Assembly (NCBI RefSeq): GCF_018861045.1
Contig: NZ_JAHKQJ010000007.1
Span: 372,001-436,000, forward strand
Length of the DNA stretch: 64,000 bases
Source of the DNA: Octadecabacter sp. B2R22
GTDB lineage: Bacteria; Pseudomonadota; Alphaproteobacteria; Rhodobacterales; Rhodobacteraceae
Direction: 5' to 3'
The position numbers and the translations under genes are program-made. Shown here one piece after another: positions 36,862-45,795 of this stretch; within the stretch, counting starts at the first letter, position 1, and every line of letters begins with the position of its first letter. Below the pieces are notes generated by a model. The model was not told where the DNA came from. It worked only from the letters and a program-made list of their open reading frames with translations, and did not search any database.

Positions 36862-37809
36862 TCAGTCGAGGACCATGTCAGCGGGCAGGGGCACAAGTGC
36901 GCCCTTTTGGCTGATACAATGGCGCGCGACGGCTGAGGCTTGCAAGATCGCATCCGATGCAATGCCGTGTTTGGTGATCCCCACAAGGAACCCCGCGTTG
37001 AAACTGTCACCCGCAGATGTGGTATCGACAACGGATGTCGCGGCAGGCGGCGTTACCATGCCGGTCTTGCCGTCATGGGTATAATGCACGTCGCCTTCGC
37101 CATTCTTGACGATAACGGTCGTCGCACCTGCGCTGAGATAGCGTTCGCGGGTGGCCGTGATGTCAGCGTCGCCAAAGTGATCCTGCTCATCATCAAAGGA
37201 TGGCAGCACGATGTCACAGGCAGATGCCGCGCGCATAACGGCTTCGGTCATTTCGGTATTGGAGCCCCACAGCCGCGGCCGCAGGTTTGAATCAAACACT
37301 GTCGTCTTGCCCGCAGCACGGGCATCACGGACCACATCAAGCAAGGTATCTCGCCCGACAGTATCGAGGATCGCCATGGTGATGCCGGAGAAATAGATTA
37401 CGTCGCCGTCATCGATGGCAGCCTTAAGGGTTTCACGATCATCGGCCAATTGACGCGCCGCAGAACTGTCGCGCCAGTAAGAAAAGCTGCGTTCGCCGTT
37501 CTTGAGGCTGATCATATAGAGCCCCAATGACCGCTCGTCGCTGCGCAAGATATGGCTGGAATCGATGCCCGATCCTTCCATCATGGCAAGCATACGGTCG
37601 GACACCACATCTTTGCCCACACGGGACACGAACCGCGATTGGGCGGATGGGGACAGCGCTTTGATGTACCAAGCGGTGTTAAACGTATCACCCGCGAACC
37701 CCAGTTTGTATTCGCCATCAATTGAGGCGGGGGCCATCTCGATCATGCATTCGCCGATCGAAACAAATCGCGGTGTTTGTGGTGCGTTAGAAGGGGAAGA
37801 GTTTGGCAT
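36862..37809 (-). CDS. kdgK: KdgK, 2-keto-3-deoxygluconate kinase (PfkB family)
   Basis: A 315-residue PfkB-family sugar kinase. The N-terminal SIGECMIEMA, the substrate region GFAGDTFNTAWYIKAL and the C-terminal VVDTTSAGDSFNAGFLVG (catalytic Asp in the anion hole) identify it. In context it phosphorylates KDG, the common product of the mannonate and alginate branches, to KDPG; the KDPG aldolase must be elsewhere in the genome. It follows the SDR gene after 69 bases holding a strong hairpin. Confidence 0.92.
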   Translation of the reverse strand: MPNSSPSNAPQTPRFVSIGECMIEMAPASIDGEYKLGFAGDTFNTAWYIKALSPSAQSRFVSRVGKDVVSDRMLAMMEGSGIDSSHILRSDERSLGLYMISLKNGERSFSYWRDSSAARQLADDRETLKAAIDDGDVIYFSGITMAILDTVGRDTLLDVVRDARAAGKTTVFDSNLRPRLWGSNTEMTEAVMRAASACDIVLPSFDDEQDHFGDADITATRERYLSAGATTVIVKNGEGDVHYTHDGKTGMVTPPAATSVVDTTSAGDSFNAGFLVGITKHGIASDAILQASAVARHCISQKGALVPLPADMVLD

Positions 37810-37836
37810 GTCGTGGCGATGTCCTATTTGAACAAA

Positions 37837-37864
37837 GGGCGGCGCAACGATTGATGCGCCGCCC
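37837..37864 (-). terminator. Intercistronic hairpin between the SDR gene and kdgK
   Basis: GGGCGGCGCA (37837-37846) pairs perfectly with TGCGCCGCCC (37855-37864), an eight-base loop between. In the gene direction the stem is followed by TTTGTT. It is probably a partial terminator reducing read-through to kdgK-uxuA. Confidence 0.65.
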
Positions 37865-37878
37865 CTTATCGGGAGGTC

Positions 37879-38622
37879 TTAGCTGAACAGCATTCCGCCG
37901 TTGATGTCGACGTTCGTACCCGTGATGAATGCAGAGTCGTCGCAGGCGAGGAACAACACAAGGTTTGCCACATCTTCTGGCAGACCTTGGCGACGCACAG
38001 GTGCGTTTGCTTCCAAACCACGGCGCGCCGCGTCTGGCGTGTGGATGTTGTGGAAATCCGTGTCGATCATGCCTGGGCAAAGTGCGTTAACGCGAATGTC
38101 GGGGCCGAGCTCTTTGGCCAAGCCGCGTGTCAATGTCATGACCGCACCTTTGGATGCGGAGTAGGCAACCGAACCGGGGCCACCGCCATCACGACCAGCT
38201 TGGCTGGCGAGGTTAACGATCGTGCCTGTTTTCATCTTGGCCAAGCATGCTTTGGTCATCATGAATGTGCTGGTCAGGTTCAGATCCATCACATTGTTCC
38301 AGTGCTCAAGCGACATTTCAGCGATCTTGATACGTGCGATCAAGCCCCCTGTGTTGTTCACCAGAACATCAACGCTGCCGAAGTCGTCATAGGCTTTGTT
38401 GACCAAAGCATCGACGCCTTCTTGCGTGTTTAAATCACCCTGTAGGGCGAACGCTTTGCCGCCTGCTGCAGTGATCTCAGCGACAGCGCTGTCCGCGCCT
38501 TCGCTGCTGGAAAAGTAGTTGATCGCAACGGCAGCGCCTTCGGCAGCCAGTTTGATTGCTACGGCGCGCCCGATGTCGCGTCCGCCACCAGTAACGATGG
38601 CTGTTTTGCCTTGAAGTTTCAT
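37879..38622 (-). CDS. SDR family oxidoreductase, possible DEH/KDG-pathway reductase
   Basis: A 247-residue classical short-chain dehydrogenase. Cofactor motif TGGGRDIG is near residues 11-18, NNTG in LVNNTGGLIARIK is an NNAG variant, and the catalytic triad region is NLASQAGRDGGGPGSVAYSASKGA (Ser, Tyr, Lys). In alginate degraders SDR enzymes such as Sphingomonas A1-R reduce 4-deoxy-L-erythro-5-hexoseulose uronate (DEH) to KDG; a KduD-like role is the alternative. Position beside kdgK and kdgF supports one of these. Assignment is by context. Confidence 0.85.
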   Translation of the reverse strand: MKLQGKTAIVTGGGRDIGRAVAIKLAAEGAAVAINYFSSSEGADSAVAEITAAGGKAFALQGDLNTQEGVDALVNKAYDDFGSVDVLVNNTGGLIARIKIAEMSLEHWNNVMDLNLTSTFMMTKACLAKMKTGTIVNLASQAGRDGGGPGSVAYSASKGAVMTLTRGLAKELGPDIRVNALCPGMIDTDFHNIHTPDAARRGLEANAPVRRQGLPEDVANLVLFLACDDSAFITGTNVDINGGMLFS

Positions 38623-38650
38623 AGTCTGTCCTTCGTCCTTAAGTTTGGGC

Positions 38651-39532
38651 TTAGCCCTGAAGCTTCATGAAGTAATCAAAAATTTCCGGCACGTTGCCGT
38701 CACCCATGCCAGCGTCAACAGCCGCTTGCAGGTTATGGGATGTGCCTTCGGCAATCTCGGCGCGTGTACCCATGTCTTCGACCATTTTCAGGAAATAGCC
38801 CAAGTCTTTGTTGGCGTTGTTGAGCGAGAAGCCCAGATCGCTCACACCGTCGACTGCGTAGTTCTTGCAGAACCCCATGAAAGGGGAGTTGGATGGGCCA
38901 GTGGACATGATGTCAAACAACTGCTGGCGATCGACGCCCGCACGGTCTGCGACTGCAAACGCTTGAGACATCGTCGCGACTGTTGTCATGCCCATGAAGT
39001 TGTTGATCAGCTTGGTAACGTGCCCAGCACCCAGTGCACCAAGGTAGAAAACGTTTTCGCCTTGTTCGTCCAAGACGGGTTTCACCTTGTCGAATGTCGC
39101 TTTGTCGCCACCACACATGATGTTGAGCAAACCGTCCTTGGCGTGCGCTGGTGTGCGCCCCAGTGGTGCGTCGATCATGCCAACGCCTTTGGCTGCCAGA
39201 TCAGCGCCAATCTTCTTGGTTGAAGCAGGGATGGACGTACCGAAGTCGATCAGTACAGACCCTTCTTTGATGCCAGCCAAAATGCCGTCATCGCCATAAA
39301 CCAGCCCTTCAACCACGTCCGAAGTGGTCAGCGCCAGCATGACGATGTCACTTGCTGCGGCCAGTTCTTTTGGTGTGCTTGCTTCTGACGCGTTGCCGCG
39401 ATCAAGAACTGTTTTCACAGCGTCTTTGTTGAGGTCCATAACAACGACTTCAAAGCCGCGCGTCTGAAGGTTCTCAACCATGTTCCCGCCCATAAGGCCG
39501 AGTCCGATGAATCCGATGGTGGGTTTGGTCAT
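38651..39532 (-). CDS. NAD(P)-dependent beta-hydroxyacid dehydrogenase family protein
   Basis: A 293-residue member of the 3-hydroxyisobutyrate/tartronate-semialdehyde reductase family. The dinucleotide loop IGFIGLGLMGGNM is at residues 6-18, substrate-binding DAPLGRTPAHAKDG near residue 117, and the catalytic-lysine segment GHVTKLINNFMG near 170. Substrates of the family include tartronate semialdehyde and, in some marine bacteria, the alginate product DEH. With the SDR next door, two candidate DEH reductases are present; which is used cannot be told from sequence. Confidence 0.88.
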   Translation of the reverse strand: MTKPTIGFIGLGLMGGNMVENLQTRGFEVVVMDLNKDAVKTVLDRGNASEASTPKELAAASDIVMLALTTSDVVEGLVYGDDGILAGIKEGSVLIDFGTSIPASTKKIGADLAAKGVGMIDAPLGRTPAHAKDGLLNIMCGGDKATFDKVKPVLDEQGENVFYLGALGAGHVTKLINNFMGMTTVATMSQAFAVADRAGVDRQQLFDIMSTGPSNSPFMGFCKNYAVDGVSDLGFSLNNANKDLGYFLKMVEDMGTRAEIAEGTSHNLQAAVDAGMGDGNVPEIFDYFMKLQG

Positions 39533-39566
39533 GCCCTGTTCTCCCTAAGGTGTTCTTTTAATTATA

Positions 39567-39902
39567 TTAGTCGAGGAAATCTTCACGGTGTGGCGTGAAC
39601 ATATCCAATAGCGTTCCAGCTTCGAGGCAGGTCGCCCCGTGCATGATGTTTGGTTCTTTGTAGAGGCTGTCACCAGCCGTCACGATGTAGGTCTCGTCGC
39701 CGACAACGAATTCGAACTTGCCGGAGATAACGTAGGTGATCTGTTCGTGGGGATGGTTATGCAGTGCGGCCACGGTGCCCGTTTCGAATTTCACTTCGAC
39801 GCACATCATGTTGTCGTTGTAGGCGCCGACTTTGCGTGTCAGTCCGCCGCCCGCGTCGAAGAGCTTGTTTTCCTGAGCGGGAAAGTAGTTTTTTACAGTC
39901 AT
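39567..39902 (-). CDS. kdgF: KdgF-like cupin protein
   Basis: A 111-residue single-domain cupin. Metal-binding motif 1 is HNHPHEQITYVISGKFEF and motif 2 is PNIMHGATCLEAG. KdgF proteins linearise 4,5-unsaturated monouronates released by pectin or alginate lyases, giving DEH or DKI. It lies immediately after the PL15 oligoalginate lyase gene, which would release that substrate. The start at 39902 (MTVKNYFPAQ) is favoured; the frame is open to 39920. Confidence 0.88.
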   Translation of the reverse strand: MTVKNYFPAQENKLFDAGGGLTRKVGAYNDNMMCVEVKFETGTVAALHNHPHEQITYVISGKFEFVVGDETYIVTAGDSLYKEPNIMHGATCLEAGTLLDMFTPHREDFLD

Positions 39903-39938
39903 TGCGTCGTCCAATTTCAATATTCGTGTTGGGTCGGC

Positions 39939-42257
39939 TTAAGTATTGGCCAGCTTTTTCATCACCACCTTGAAGGTGTTTTCTTCTGGGTCGGTGAAAT
40001 AGAGGTCGGCATCGTAGCCTTGGTCATCCATGAAGTGGAAAATCCGTTTCGGCTCAGCGAGGCGGTAAGGGACAACCAGCGTGGCAATCCGGTGACGTGT
40101 AGACGCCGGATATTGCGCATGCAGGCAGGTGCTTTCGTGCAGGCCTTTGTAGTCCTCTGGGTCCACGTCAGGGAAACCGGTTTCCTGTGTCAGGGTCGGT
40201 TTGCCCGCTTCGGACCACACAACCTGACCATAGAACCCAGCCTTGTCGCCGGTGTTGCGGAACGACGTTTTGCCCAGGTCGTAGGTGTTGTTGGCGTGCA
40301 GCAACCAATCGATTGTCACCGGCGTTTTTGCATCGACCTTATCCACGATCACGAAATAGCTGCCGCGCACGAAATAGATTTCGCGTTCGGCCAGCGTCAC
40401 TTCCGGGGATAGGCTTTGGTAGGCCGCCGTCGCATCGCCTTTGATAAAGATATGATCTTCGCGCTGTTCAGCGGCCATGATCTTACCCGTGGCGCGCATG
40501 GCCTTGGACTTATCCTTGTCCGCGTATTGGCCTTTGCCGTTTATCAAAATCGCGTTCTTGGATCGCGTCTGACGGCGCCAGTTGCGGTGCATAGATGAGT
40601 TAAATGCAACGTAATAACCGGACTGGATCGCCATATCCTCGCCGTAGGCCGCCATACAGAACGCGTTTTGGTCGCCGTGGCTGTGGCTGATGGATCCAAA
40701 CTGGGACGACTTGAACACGAATTGAACGTGGTTGTCGTCATCACCCAGCGCGTGCTGAACGCCGACCCAGCCAATACCTTTGAAGTGACGGAAGCCGCTT
40801 GGCGGAGGGGAGGCCTCAACCGGTGCGCAGCTGGACGTGTAGACGAGATCGTCAAAGTTGGTGTCCCACCAACCCCAGTTATAAAACGCCATTTCGGTGC
40901 CTGGGTTCATGCGAAGGTTTTCTTCATAATACCACTGATACGCACCGTTTCCGGTCTCGCCGCCAAACTGGCGCAGGTTGATGCCAGTCTTAATGCCGGG
41001 CAGATCGCCCTGCGTGCTGTCATCCCCAAACGTCGAACGGCGCGTGTTCGGCGCTTTGCAATACAGCGGGAAATCACCCGTGTTCTGAAGGAAGGGCCGT
41101 TTATACAGATCAAACCCTGTGTAGGCCTTCAACTGGTTGGCCGCGTCGATCAGATAGGCCATGCCCATCATCCAATAGTTGGACCCTTCGGCCCAGCCGC
41201 CATCGCTGTCGCCCCAAGGCGAGTAGACGGTGAACAGGAATTCGATGCAGTAGTTCAGCCAATCACGGGCTTCGTCATCCTCGTCATCCCCTAGCAGCGC
41301 AATGCAGGCCGGAATGATCGTCAACGACACCGAACGCACAGCGTGGCTGTCATACGGGAACAGGTGGATTTTGGCGTTAATAATCGCATGTTCTGCGATG
41401 TCGCGTGTGCGTTCGAGCAATGCGGTGCGTACCGTTACGCGTTCCTCATCGCTCAACTGGTCATAAAGCCAGTCATAGCCCCACGCCAAAGCGTTACAGA
41501 CACGATAGGCCCATTCATCGGTATAAGCGCGGGAAGTGACCCCCATCGGGTCCCAAGATGCGGCTTCCAGCAACCATTCTTTAGCGCGGTCCAGCATCGC
41601 TTGATCGCCCGTGACCTGACCACCGATTGCCAGATGGCGTGTCGCGTAGATAACTTCTTGCAGGTCGATGTAGGTCTGGCGCCAAACAGGGGCGACACGT
41701 TGATGGTTCGGGTAGCCCGCGGGCTCTTTGTAGACGTCCTTTTCCATCCATGGAAGAACAGACTTTTCGTAAAAATTCGCCCACGTGCAGTGGTCGCCGT
41801 CTTTCGCAACGTCTTTGCGGAATTGATCCAGACGATCGGCCGTCAACCAAAGGCGCGGGTGGGCGCTGCTGACGTGATCCAGTCGGGTGGCGCGCAAGGG
41901 CAGGGGCACTTCGGGCAGGTCCGCAGCGACAGTAAAGGCGCGGTCCTTGCTCCAAGTTGTCGATGGTGCACCAGTTTCGGCGTCCCATACGGCGTAAGAC
42001 CAGACATAATCACCTGCTGGCAATGCAATGTCGGGTGTAAAGAAATTCAAAGTGATACCAGGGTAGGTATGCGTGGTTTTGGCTGGATATTTCGGATCGC
42101 CGGAGATGCGCAGCACATATTGCGCCTCATCCTCGATCACCGGAAGCCAGCTAAAGCGTGGTGGGTTCTCGGCGATGTCATCGCCATTTGGCGCATAGTC
42201 AATCGTCAGGCGGCCTGCATTTGGTTCATCAAGGGTCGTGAGGGTTTGGCCAGACAT
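39939..42257 (-). CDS. PL15-type exolytic oligoalginate lyase (heparinase II/III-like)
   Basis: A 772-residue protein closely resembling, from memory, the PL15 exolytic oligoalginate lyase Atu3025 of Agrobacterium along its whole length. Shared segments include ENPPRFSWLPVI near residue 32, SHPRLWLTADRL near 131, TRDIAEHAIINAKIHLFPYDSHAVRS near 289 with the catalytic-region His, DGGWAEGSNYWM, and SHSHGDQNAFCMAAYGEDMA with the conserved His-rich loop. It has no visible signal peptide, so it would act in the cytoplasm on oligomers imported by the AlgSM1M2Q-like transporter, releasing unsaturated monouronate for KdgF. Confidence 0.9.
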   Translation of the reverse strand: MSGQTLTTLDEPNAGRLTIDYAPNGDDIAENPPRFSWLPVIEDEAQYVLRISGDPKYPAKTTHTYPGITLNFFTPDIALPAGDYVWSYAVWDAETGAPSTTWSKDRAFTVAADLPEVPLPLRATRLDHVSSAHPRLWLTADRLDQFRKDVAKDGDHCTWANFYEKSVLPWMEKDVYKEPAGYPNHQRVAPVWRQTYIDLQEVIYATRHLAIGGQVTGDQAMLDRAKEWLLEAASWDPMGVTSRAYTDEWAYRVCNALAWGYDWLYDQLSDEERVTVRTALLERTRDIAEHAIINAKIHLFPYDSHAVRSVSLTIIPACIALLGDDEDDEARDWLNYCIEFLFTVYSPWGDSDGGWAEGSNYWMMGMAYLIDAANQLKAYTGFDLYKRPFLQNTGDFPLYCKAPNTRRSTFGDDSTQGDLPGIKTGINLRQFGGETGNGAYQWYYEENLRMNPGTEMAFYNWGWWDTNFDDLVYTSSCAPVEASPPPSGFRHFKGIGWVGVQHALGDDDNHVQFVFKSSQFGSISHSHGDQNAFCMAAYGEDMAIQSGYYVAFNSSMHRNWRRQTRSKNAILINGKGQYADKDKSKAMRATGKIMAAEQREDHIFIKGDATAAYQSLSPEVTLAEREIYFVRGSYFVIVDKVDAKTPVTIDWLLHANNTYDLGKTSFRNTGDKAGFYGQVVWSEAGKPTLTQETGFPDVDPEDYKGLHESTCLHAQYPASTRHRIATLVVPYRLAEPKRIFHFMDDQGYDADLYFTDPEENTFKVVMKKLANT

Positions 42258-42295
42258 GGAGCGACTGCTTTCTGATTAACTGAGAGAATTGAAAA

Positions 42296-42320
42296 GGGGG
42301 AGCAGAAGCACCGCTCCCCC
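42296..42320 (-). terminator. Hairpin after algQ
   Basis: GGGGGAGC (42296-42303) pairs with GCTCCCCC (42313-42320) with a nine-base loop. Read in the gene direction it is followed by TTTTC. It separates the highly expressed binding-protein gene from the PL15 lyase gene and probably works as a partial terminator or stabiliser. Confidence 0.7.
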
Positions 42321-42339
42321 CATTTTTTTGAGGGCTCGC

Positions 42340-43902
42340 TTAGCCGCCGTACTGGCGTGTGTAAGCAGAGTTCATGACTTCAAGAAGGTCCTGATAGCCC
42401 ATGGAGTCGAGTGTCTCGAGGTAAGCATCCCAGTCTTCGTTGACGTCGGAGTTACCAAGGATCCAGCCCTGCTGGCGCTCGAGCATGTAGTCACGGATAG
42501 AGGAGAACGTGCGGTCATAAACGCGCTGTTCTTCTGCATTCAGTGCGACACCGAGGAACTGGTCGATCAGGTAATCACCTTCGTCGTAAAGAGCGATACC
42601 AGCCAGAGCGAACTCGTTGGACCACTGCTGCTCGTAGCGGTAATCCTGAAAGTACCCACGCGCCTGAAGCTGGGACCCGACGCGATACAGCTGGTTGTTG
42701 ACCGGCTCGCCGTTTGTCAGGAACTCTTCGGTGAATGTTGCTTCACCATCGACCATTGTGTACTGCTGGCCTTCGACGCCAAAGTTGGCCAAACGACGAC
42801 CTTCTTCGGAGAACCAGAAGTCAAAGTACTTGATCGTTTCGATTGGGTGCTCGTTGGTTGCACCAATCGCCCAGCCATCCGGCTTGATCGGGATACGGCG
42901 GTGCTCTTCCATGCGAACGCCGGACACGGATGCTGGCGGTGCAAGGGCTTCGAATGCGAAACCGTCGATTTCCTCGGACAGACGGTTGTAGCCGCCAGTG
43001 GATGCGAACCAATCGTGTGTCATGCCGCCAAGGTTTTCACCCAGCAGGAAGTCACGGGAAGAGGAGCCGCGTGTGAAGATTTCTGCGTCGATCAGGCCTT
43101 CAGCATACCAACGGGACAGGTTTGTGATACCTTCGCGGTAACCGTCCTGTGCGTAGGGGTGCAGCAATGCGCCGTCTTCAACGTAGAAGTCATGGTATGT
43201 GTCGGAACCGGAAGACCGGCCATCCCACAGTGTTACCAGACGGATAAGCTCTGGCCACTGACGTGCGAAGTATGGAACTTCGTCTGCGACACCGTTGCCG
43301 TTTGGATCGCCGTCACGGAACGCGATAAGAACTGCTTCGAGTTCTTCAACTGTTTCAGGGCGCTCAAGGCCGAGGATTTCCAACCAGTCAGTCCGGATGA
43401 AGTATGCACGACCGTATTTGCCGTCTGGCAGATATGGAATGTAGTACATGTTGCCGTCAGAGGCTGCGATTGCAGACTGAATTTCTGGACGCTCTTCGAA
43501 GAAGGCTGTCAGGTGTGGTGCGTGCTCAGCGATCAAATCGTTCAGCGGCAAGAATGCGCCTTCTGGACCGTACTGGTTTACGAAGTCTTTGATGCGGCTG
43601 GAACCCACGATGTCAGGGATCGCACCAGCAGCAAGCATCAGGTTCAATGCTTCTGTTTTACCTGTGTTTTCGTCTGTACGCATGTTCGCGCCAACGGTGT
43701 CGTCAACAAGGTGGATGTTGGTCAGCTCACGAGCGACTTGTTCAACAGGCCAGTCTTCTTGGTACGTCGGGTAACGGACGTGGTTCATCTGGATCGTAAG
43801 TTCCAGTGGCTCGTCTGTGATCAGCAGGTGACCGTCGGCAAATGCCGGAGCCGCCAAGGCCGTGCCCGCAAGCAAAGCTGAAGTCAGAGTTAGTTTACGC
43901 AT
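42340..43902 (-). CDS. algQ: AlgQ-like alginate-oligosaccharide-binding protein
   Basis: A 520-residue periplasmic binding protein with a 22-residue signal peptide (LTLTSALLAGTALAAPAFA). It matches, from memory, AlgQ1/AlgQ2 of Sphingomonas sp. A1 over its length: NWPV-like DWPVEQVARELTNI, NLMLAAGAIPDIVG, QYGPEGAFLPLNDLI, FRDGDPNGNGVADEVP (calcium-binding loop DxNxNGxxD), GGMTHDWFAS and PDGWAIGATNEHPIETIKYFDFW. It delivers alginate oligomers to the AlgM1M2 permease. It is followed by a hairpin and then the lyase gene. Confidence 0.9.
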   Translation of the reverse strand: MRKLTLTSALLAGTALAAPAFADGHLLITDEPLELTIQMNHVRYPTYQEDWPVEQVARELTNIHLVDDTVGANMRTDENTGKTEALNLMLAAGAIPDIVGSSRIKDFVNQYGPEGAFLPLNDLIAEHAPHLTAFFEERPEIQSAIAASDGNMYYIPYLPDGKYGRAYFIRTDWLEILGLERPETVEELEAVLIAFRDGDPNGNGVADEVPYFARQWPELIRLVTLWDGRSSGSDTYHDFYVEDGALLHPYAQDGYREGITNLSRWYAEGLIDAEIFTRGSSSRDFLLGENLGGMTHDWFASTGGYNRLSEEIDGFAFEALAPPASVSGVRMEEHRRIPIKPDGWAIGATNEHPIETIKYFDFWFSEEGRRLANFGVEGQQYTMVDGEATFTEEFLTNGEPVNNQLYRVGSQLQARGYFQDYRYEQQWSNEFALAGIALYDEGDYLIDQFLGVALNAEEQRVYDRTFSSIRDYMLERQQGWILGNSDVNEDWDAYLETLDSMGYQDLLEVMNSAYTRQYGG

Positions 43903-43935
43903 AAGGTTTCCTCCCAGAAGTTGCGTTTTCGTTCG

Positions 43936-44817
43936 TTATTCTTTCACCCCACCCAGCATGATACCTTTTTCAAAGTATTTCTGGATGAACGGGTAGACGA
44001 TGAGCACCGGAATAATCGAGCATACGATAATCGCGGCAGACACCGTTTCGACAGAGTAGGGCGCATCAATCAGAGTTGCCCCGAATTCGTCATCGTTAGA
44101 AAGCGTCGCGATGGTGTGGCGCAGGTAAACCTGCAACGGGATTTTCTCTTCGTCCCGCAACAACACCATGGCCCAAAAGAAGCCGTTCCAGCGCGACACC
44201 AAGCAGAACAAGGCGACAGTCGCGATGGCTGGTTTGGCCAGCGGCATGTAGACCTTCCACAAGACTTGGAAGTCATTTGCGCCATCCATACGGGCGGCTT
44301 CCTCAAACGAGCTTGGAACGCCTTCAAAGAAGTTGCGCAGTAGGATCAAGTTGAAGCCGTTTACTGCAAAGCCGATCAAGATACCGATGTAGCTGTCCAG
44401 CAAACCAAGATCACGCATGTTTAAGAAGAACGGGATCAGGCCCGCGTTGAACCACATGGTAAAGGCGACCATCAGGTTAAAGAAGCGACGACCATAAAGC
44501 TGCGGACGTGAAAGGGCATAGGCGCCCGGGATCAAAAACAGCAACGACGTGATTGTGCCAAAGATCGTATAGAAGAACGTGTTCCCGTAAGAGACCCAGA
44601 ACATCCGTTGTGACAAGATGTACTTATACGCTTCGATCGTTGTGTCGATCGGCGTCAGAACAACCTGACCCGCCCGTGCTGCAAAGCCAGAGCTAAGCGA
44701 CAGTGAGGCGATATAGATAAACGGATACATCGTTGAGATCGTGAAGATCGCGATGAGGAACATGTTGATTAGGACAAAGCGTTTGTCGCTGCGCGAGTAG
44801 AGATTAAGATTAGCCAT
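43936..44817 (-). CDS. algM2: AlgM2-like ABC sugar permease
   Basis: A 293-residue MalG/LplC-type permease with about six hydrophobic segments and the EAA loop FEEAARMDGANDFQVLWKVYMPLAKP near residues 176-200, which contacts the ATPase. The position beside algM1 and algQ identifies it as the AlgM2 equivalent of an alginate-oligomer importer. The N-terminal FVLINMFLIAIFTISTMYPFIYIASLSLS segment is typical of the LplC group. Twelve bases separate it from algM1. Confidence 0.9.
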   Translation of the reverse strand: MANLNLYSRSDKRFVLINMFLIAIFTISTMYPFIYIASLSLSSGFAARAGQVVLTPIDTTIEAYKYILSQRMFWVSYGNTFFYTIFGTITSLLFLIPGAYALSRPQLYGRRFFNLMVAFTMWFNAGLIPFFLNMRDLGLLDSYIGILIGFAVNGFNLILLRNFFEGVPSSFEEAARMDGANDFQVLWKVYMPLAKPAIATVALFCLVSRWNGFFWAMVLLRDEEKIPLQVYLRHTIATLSNDDEFGATLIDAPYSVETVSAAIIVCSIIPVLIVYPFIQKYFEKGIMLGGVKE

Positions 44818-44829
44818 TGGTTTTCTCCC

Positions 44830-45795
44830 CTACCACAGCGATGTGCGCGAGAAGCGCTTGGCGATTGTGTTTGCACCGATGACCAAAACGAAGGCCACAA
44901 CAGCGTTGAACAGGCCAGCGGCAGCGGCAAAGTCATATTGCCCGTTCTGCAAACCCTGACGGTAGATGAAGGTGTTCACAACATCTGCGGTCTCATAGGT
45001 ACTTGGCTGATAGAGCAGGATGATCATCTCGAAGGAGACTTCGAGCATGTTACCGATGCGGATGATCAACATGATGATGATCGTCGGCAGGATAGATGGA
45101 ATTGTGATCTTCCACATCATCTGCCAGCGGCTTGCCCCATCCACCACAGCGGATTCATACAAAGTAGGGGACACGCCAGCGATGGCCGCAAGGAACACGA
45201 TGGATTGGAAACCAGCCTCTTGCCAAATGGTCGTACCGATAAAGATCGGGCGGAACCATTCAGGTTTGGTCAGGAAGTAAATCGGGTCGAGCCCAAACCA
45301 CCCCATTACAGTATTCACGATACCTGCACCCGGTGAGAACGCCGTGATAACGATACCAGCAATAATCACAGACGAGATGAAGTGCGGCAGGTAAACGATT
45401 GTTTGCGCAGTGCTTTTGAATTTCCGATGAAGGATTTCATTGAACATCAGCGCCAAGAAGATCGGCATTGGAAAGCCGATCAGCAGGCTCCAGAAACTGA
45501 TCGCAATCGTGTTGCGCAGGGCCCGCATGAAGCCTTCACTATTGAAGAGGGTTTCGAAGTGCTCAAATCCGATCCAAGGGCTGGCAGCAACGCCGCGAAA
45601 AATACTGTAGTCTTTGAACGCAATCTGCAGCCCGTACATCGGCTTATACAGAAACACGAGAAGCCAGATGAGCGTCGGCAACAGCAGCACATAGAGCTGC
45701 CAATCTTTCTTCATGTGATCAACGAGGCGCTCCATGCGGCCGCGCGTTGGTATTTGTAGGGTTTGGGTTTCTTCGATGTCAGGTCCAGAGCTCAT
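44830..45795 (-). CDS. algM1: AlgM1-like ABC sugar permease
   Basis: A 321-residue LplB/UgpA-type permease with six to seven hydrophobic segments, opening LYVLLLPTLIWLLVFLYKPMYGLQIAF and the EAA-like loop YESAVVDGASRWQMMWKITIPSI near residues 205-227. It would form the translocation pore with AlgM2. The start overlaps the algS stop by four bases, indicating coupling. Confidence 0.9.
   Translation of the reverse strand: MSSGPDIEETQTLQIPTRGRMERLVDHMKKDWQLYVLLLPTLIWLLVFLYKPMYGLQIAFKDYSIFRGVAASPWIGFEHFETLFNSEGFMRALRNTIAISFWSLLIGFPMPIFLALMFNEILHRKFKSTAQTIVYLPHFISSVIIAGIVITAFSPGAGIVNTVMGWFGLDPIYFLTKPEWFRPIFIGTTIWQEAGFQSIVFLAAIAGVSPTLYESAVVDGASRWQMMWKITIPSILPTIIIMLIIRIGNMLEVSFEMIILLYQPSTYETADVVNTFIYRQGLQNGQYDFAAAAGLFNAVVAFVLVIGANTIAKRFSRTSLW

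Noticed and set aside
42289-43881. A 530-codon open frame antisense to algQ
   Set aside because: It is Cys/Val/Phe-rich without domain sense and mirrors a well-supported AlgQ-like gene with signal peptide and motifs.
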